Source: Reticulitermes speratus
Taxonomy: Eukaryota; Arthropoda; Insecta; Blattodea; Rhinotermitidae
Length of the DNA: 64,000 bases
Direction of reading: 5' to 3'
Assembly (NCBI GenBank): GCA_021186555.1
Contig: JAJKFL010000042.1
Location: 19,072,521-19,136,520 of the forward strand
This document shows positions 61,196-64,000 of this stretch, piece after piece. A model generated the notes under the pieces. That model searched no databases and was not told the DNA's origin. It saw only the letters and a list, made by a program, of their open reading frames with translations. Position 1 is the stretch's first letter. Each line of letters starts with the position of its first letter. Made by a program: the position numbers and the translations under genes.

Positions 61196-62565
61196 CTATA
61201 CTGAAATGAGCTATGGAACTAAAAGCTGAAACACGTCAAATGAATACAGCTTTCTGTTGTCTTATTTTGTTTTATGTTTTGCATTTAGTTCCTTTGCTTT
61301 ACTTATTTACGTGTATTTACTAAAACTCACAAAAATAATCTTTACTTTTTGTGGTGTGTAAACCGTATTAGAATATTAAAATCTCCTATCAGTTCTATGA
61401 AAATCTCACGACCCTCAGGAAATTGTGGTGATGGAATACACACGTCACAGATATGTGGTTACGTAGTGTGTGTAGCCTCGCAACATTACATTTGTGGCTG
61501 CTTCATAATGGAAGTGGCTGTTGGGGTTCATTTGTTTTACTTCCGTTGTTGAATGAAATGCATAGTTGCGCGTTTAAACGTTAATTTATTTTGATTGAAG
61601 TATGTTTTACTGGAAGGATACTGACAATTAATTTAATACCATGTTTATTAAATAGTCATATAAGACTGAAATGTTAAATTATAGAATGGTGATTGGATAT
61701 AGCAAATATAATGGAAATATAGATTAACGGAAACATTTTGATGTCAAGAAGTTCAGCGTGTTTGTGAGAATAAATATGTATACTGTTTAAGTGAGATTTA
61801 AAGTTAATTGATGTTAGTGATAAATAAAATTTAAATGCTGTGCCGTCTGATTAAAACAATAAATTGACCAGTGAATTAAGAAAAATATCAAGGAAATAAT
61901 TTGGAAAATTTGGATACCGTCATTTTCTTTCCGCAACAAACAGGTGGACAGAGCTTCATTGTAGACGTTTACTCACTTATAATATAGAAATTATAAGACT
62001 AGTGACGTCATTCTACATATTAATTTGCGTTATCTCACTGCTCGTCTTTTAAACATATCGGCTGGTGGCTGGATGAAATGTATGACAAAGCATTTCCCCA
62101 TCTTTTGTATTTTAGAATTATCTTCTTAGTTGTTCCTAAGATTGCGTGCTTTAACTACTCAGTCTTCTGTTCTGAATAGGGACATATTCAGAACTTAATG
62201 AAGCTAACTTAACCTATAATAGAAGTAAAATTGTCCTTCTTCTTAATTAAGTATCGCGCCATAAAGTCTTGCAGGAGGGTGAAGGATACTCTAAACCGTC
62301 GTACTAGATGAAGGAGAGGGGTCAGTTTTATGCTTCCACCGCTTTGTCTTTTAGAAAAGTAGTGTTCCTTGTGGTACCTATTGCATGGGAGACTGATATA
62401 AGGTCATGTGTTTTGGAGTTAAGGACAGAGTAAACACAAAACTTTTATGTAGGTGGAGCATAAACATACAAACTTTGCACTGTGAAGTTGTCCCTTTGCT
62501 TCACAAAGTACTACGACAGGAATATGTATGAGTGAACGAAGTTACGTTGTTCCACTTGGTCAGCT
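61196..62565. other. No recognisable feature
   Basis: AT-rich, with short frames only. Confidence 0.45.
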
Positions 62566-62660
62566 TAACGTTCTGGCCGCTTTACTCCAAGGAAAATTGC
62601 CCCTGGTACCCTATAGGAGGCTGAGCGGGCTTCAAAGTCGACCTAGGTGCTATACAAGAG
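62566..62660 (-). mobile_element. SINE-B fragment
   Basis: On the minus strand GAAGCCCGCTCAGCCTCCTA, TAGGGTACCAGGGGCAATTT, and TGGAGTAAAGCGGCCAGAAC match the middle of the family. The rest is lost. Confidence 0.6.
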
Positions 62661-62885
62661 ACAAAAACTCTGCCAATACCTAATTCTCCCTGTCCACTGT
62701 TACATCTGTCAACACTTACAAATTTGGTGGCAGTGTAAACGCTGGAGGATATACGGGCTCGTGACAAAGAAGTCAGTAGTGGTATTCTGCAGGAGTAGTT
62801 AAAATTACAAGCAGAAATGGATCACCAAAGTGTGTAATTATTAGCTAAAATTTGTTGATGGCTTCACCATGTGGACGTAATCTTT

Positions 62886-63134
62886 ATTTTTTTTTTGTGG
62901 CGCAAGAGCCCTACTCGGGCCTAGGCCGCCTCATTTTTGAGGTTTCGAGTTCACACACAGACATACCCCACTTAGTAGTACTCTCTGGACGAGGGTTCGG
63001 TTCGTCGCAGAGACCTCTACGTGACAATACAATACATTCACACGAGACAGACGTCGATGCCTCCGGCGGGATTCGAACCCCAATCCCAGCAAGCGAGCTG
63101 CCGCAGATTTTGGACTTAGACCGCTCGGCCCGGC
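62886..63134 (-). mobile_element. SINE-A copy with 17-bp target duplication and A tail
   Basis: Flanked by ATGTGGACGTAATCTTT (62869-62885) and ATGTGGAAGTAATCTTT (63135-63151), with one mismatch. On the minus strand the head has GAGCGGTCTAAGTCC, the B-box is GGGTTCGAATCCCGC, and the body has TGTCACGTAGAGGTCTCTGC. The 3' end is a run of 11 A after CTTGCGCCAC, so this copy shows the poly-A tail that the other two lack. The frames over it are spurious. Confidence 0.9.
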
Positions 63135-63559
63135 ATGTGGAAGTAATCTTTTGAGAAAAATAGGCGTCCTGAATGCTTCTCTTCAGAAGGAATTCTGTAT
63201 TGTGAGAAGGCCCTGTCAAGTAAGTGATATTTTGCGTTCTGTTATCCTCTTCACTTTTGAGATTTATTTCAAAACTCTCTTTATTTTTTTCCACATTGCC
63301 CTTTATTTATTTCAGATGTGATTCTGTGAAGAGATTTCAGATATTAGTAAATGGACCACTAAAGACATTTCTTGGGAGACCCCAGCCTGTATCGTTTGAT
63401 AATATTGCAACCGTTCTTAAAGAAGTGCAGTGTGAAAGTTAAACTGGAATTAAACTGGGGAGTGATATATTGTCTTGTGGGATGTGTTGCCATGTGGTCT
63501 GGTAGACATCGAAGATTCGGTTAAATATGCTGCCTGCAATTTCAGAGTTGGAGATTTAT

Positions 63560-63625
63560 TTTACCCTGAAGATTGCCACGGCATGTTCCTACGAAACGTC
63601 GATAGATATGTACCAGTCTACATAC
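63560..63625 (+). ncRNA. Decayed hammerhead-like hairpin
   Basis: CTGAAGA (63566-63572) is intact and is followed by a weak stem and GAAAC (63593-63597), then GTCG and ATA (63602-63604) in place of the cleavage triplet. Stem I pairing is not evident, so it is probably a dead copy. It is the second-best core match in the window. Confidence 0.35.
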
Positions 63626-63789
63626 TGTCACATCCTAGAAGGCAATATTCATCATAATCATCTTTGTGAGCACCACAAATTTCACGTGTATTGAAATTGT
63701 TCAGGGCACGATTCAGTGCCTACTGTCGTGAAGACGGCAATGAAAGCGATGGAGTCTTGTAGCGTTGTTCTTTCCTGTCATGGCGGATT

Positions 63790-63950
63790 TCAGGTCCATG
63801 ACATAAAATTCACATTAACATATTATTTTCCGTGACATAAACTCCTCATCCACGTGTTCATATCCATGACATAAATTCCACATTCATAAGTCCGTCGCAT
63901 GATATACATGTGACACATGTTCATGTCCATGACAGAATTATATTCACAAG
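63790..63950. repeat. Irregular short repeat, TCCATGACATAAA
   Basis: TCC(A/G)TGACA(T/G)AA with variable tails (ATTCACAT, CTCCTC, TTCCACATTC) occurs four times at uneven spacing of about 34 to 58 bp. It may be an old minisatellite. Confidence 0.5.
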
Positions 63951-64000
63951 GCTGACCGCTCGAGAAGACATTCTATTTGCATGCAGACGCCGTGTAACCT

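Noticed and set aside
62911-63294. 127-codon minus-strand frame
   Set aside because: Mostly the SINE-A at 62886-63134, including its tRNA-like head.

Overview
This window reads as gene-poor, AT-rich, repeat-dense nuclear DNA of an arthropod, most likely a cockroach or termite (Blattodea). The basis is indirect: the two tRNA-derived SINE-like families, the LINE tail-end protein and the pogo and hAT remnants look like the ones I associate with cockroach and termite genomes, and I could not run a search. I found no complete host protein-coding gene. Most open frames are short and random, or lie across repeats.

Layout. 1-5 kb: a perfect 20-bp-arm hairpin (480-523), a SINE-B copy, and a long foldback element (2263-2946). 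The right arm of the foldback carries a near-complete minimal hammerhead-ribozyme motif. Microsatellites follow. 7-8 kb: a 179-codon frame resembling the C-terminal nuclease region of a non-LTR retroelement. 10.9-11.7 kb and 45.7-46.0 kb: two copies of one non-coding inverted-repeat element. 12.8-13.3 kb: a diverged tandem duplication. 14-15 kb: a decayed hAT-like element. 15.7 kb: a complete tRNA-Leu-like SINE (SINE-A). 16.9 kb: two abutting perfect palindromes. 17.7-18.5 kb: a SINE-B copy split by a 517-bp hAT MITE. 22.5 kb: a GTAT microsatellite. 25.2-26.4 kb: a minisatellite and the best LINE fragment. 30.5 kb: a mariner-like remnant. 33.6 kb: a candidate 53-nt exon or recursive splice site. 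35.5-38.6 kb: a 32-bp minisatellite interrupted by a 2,636-bp pogo-type transposon. 40-64 kb: more SINE-B, SINE-A and LINE fragments, including a SINE-A nested inside a LINE.

The nested insertions give relative ages: LINE before SINE-A at 47.6 kb, SINE-B before hAT MITE at 17.8 kb, minisatellite before pogo at 35.7 kb. A recurring theme is a set of dispersed short hairpins of the form CTGAAGA-stem-GAAAC-NUH. They resemble decayed minimal hammerhead ribozymes of the kind known from Penelope-like retroelements. The copy at 2826-2872 is the only near-intact one. The opposite arm of its foldback lacks exactly the ribozyme core, up to the predicted cleavage site.
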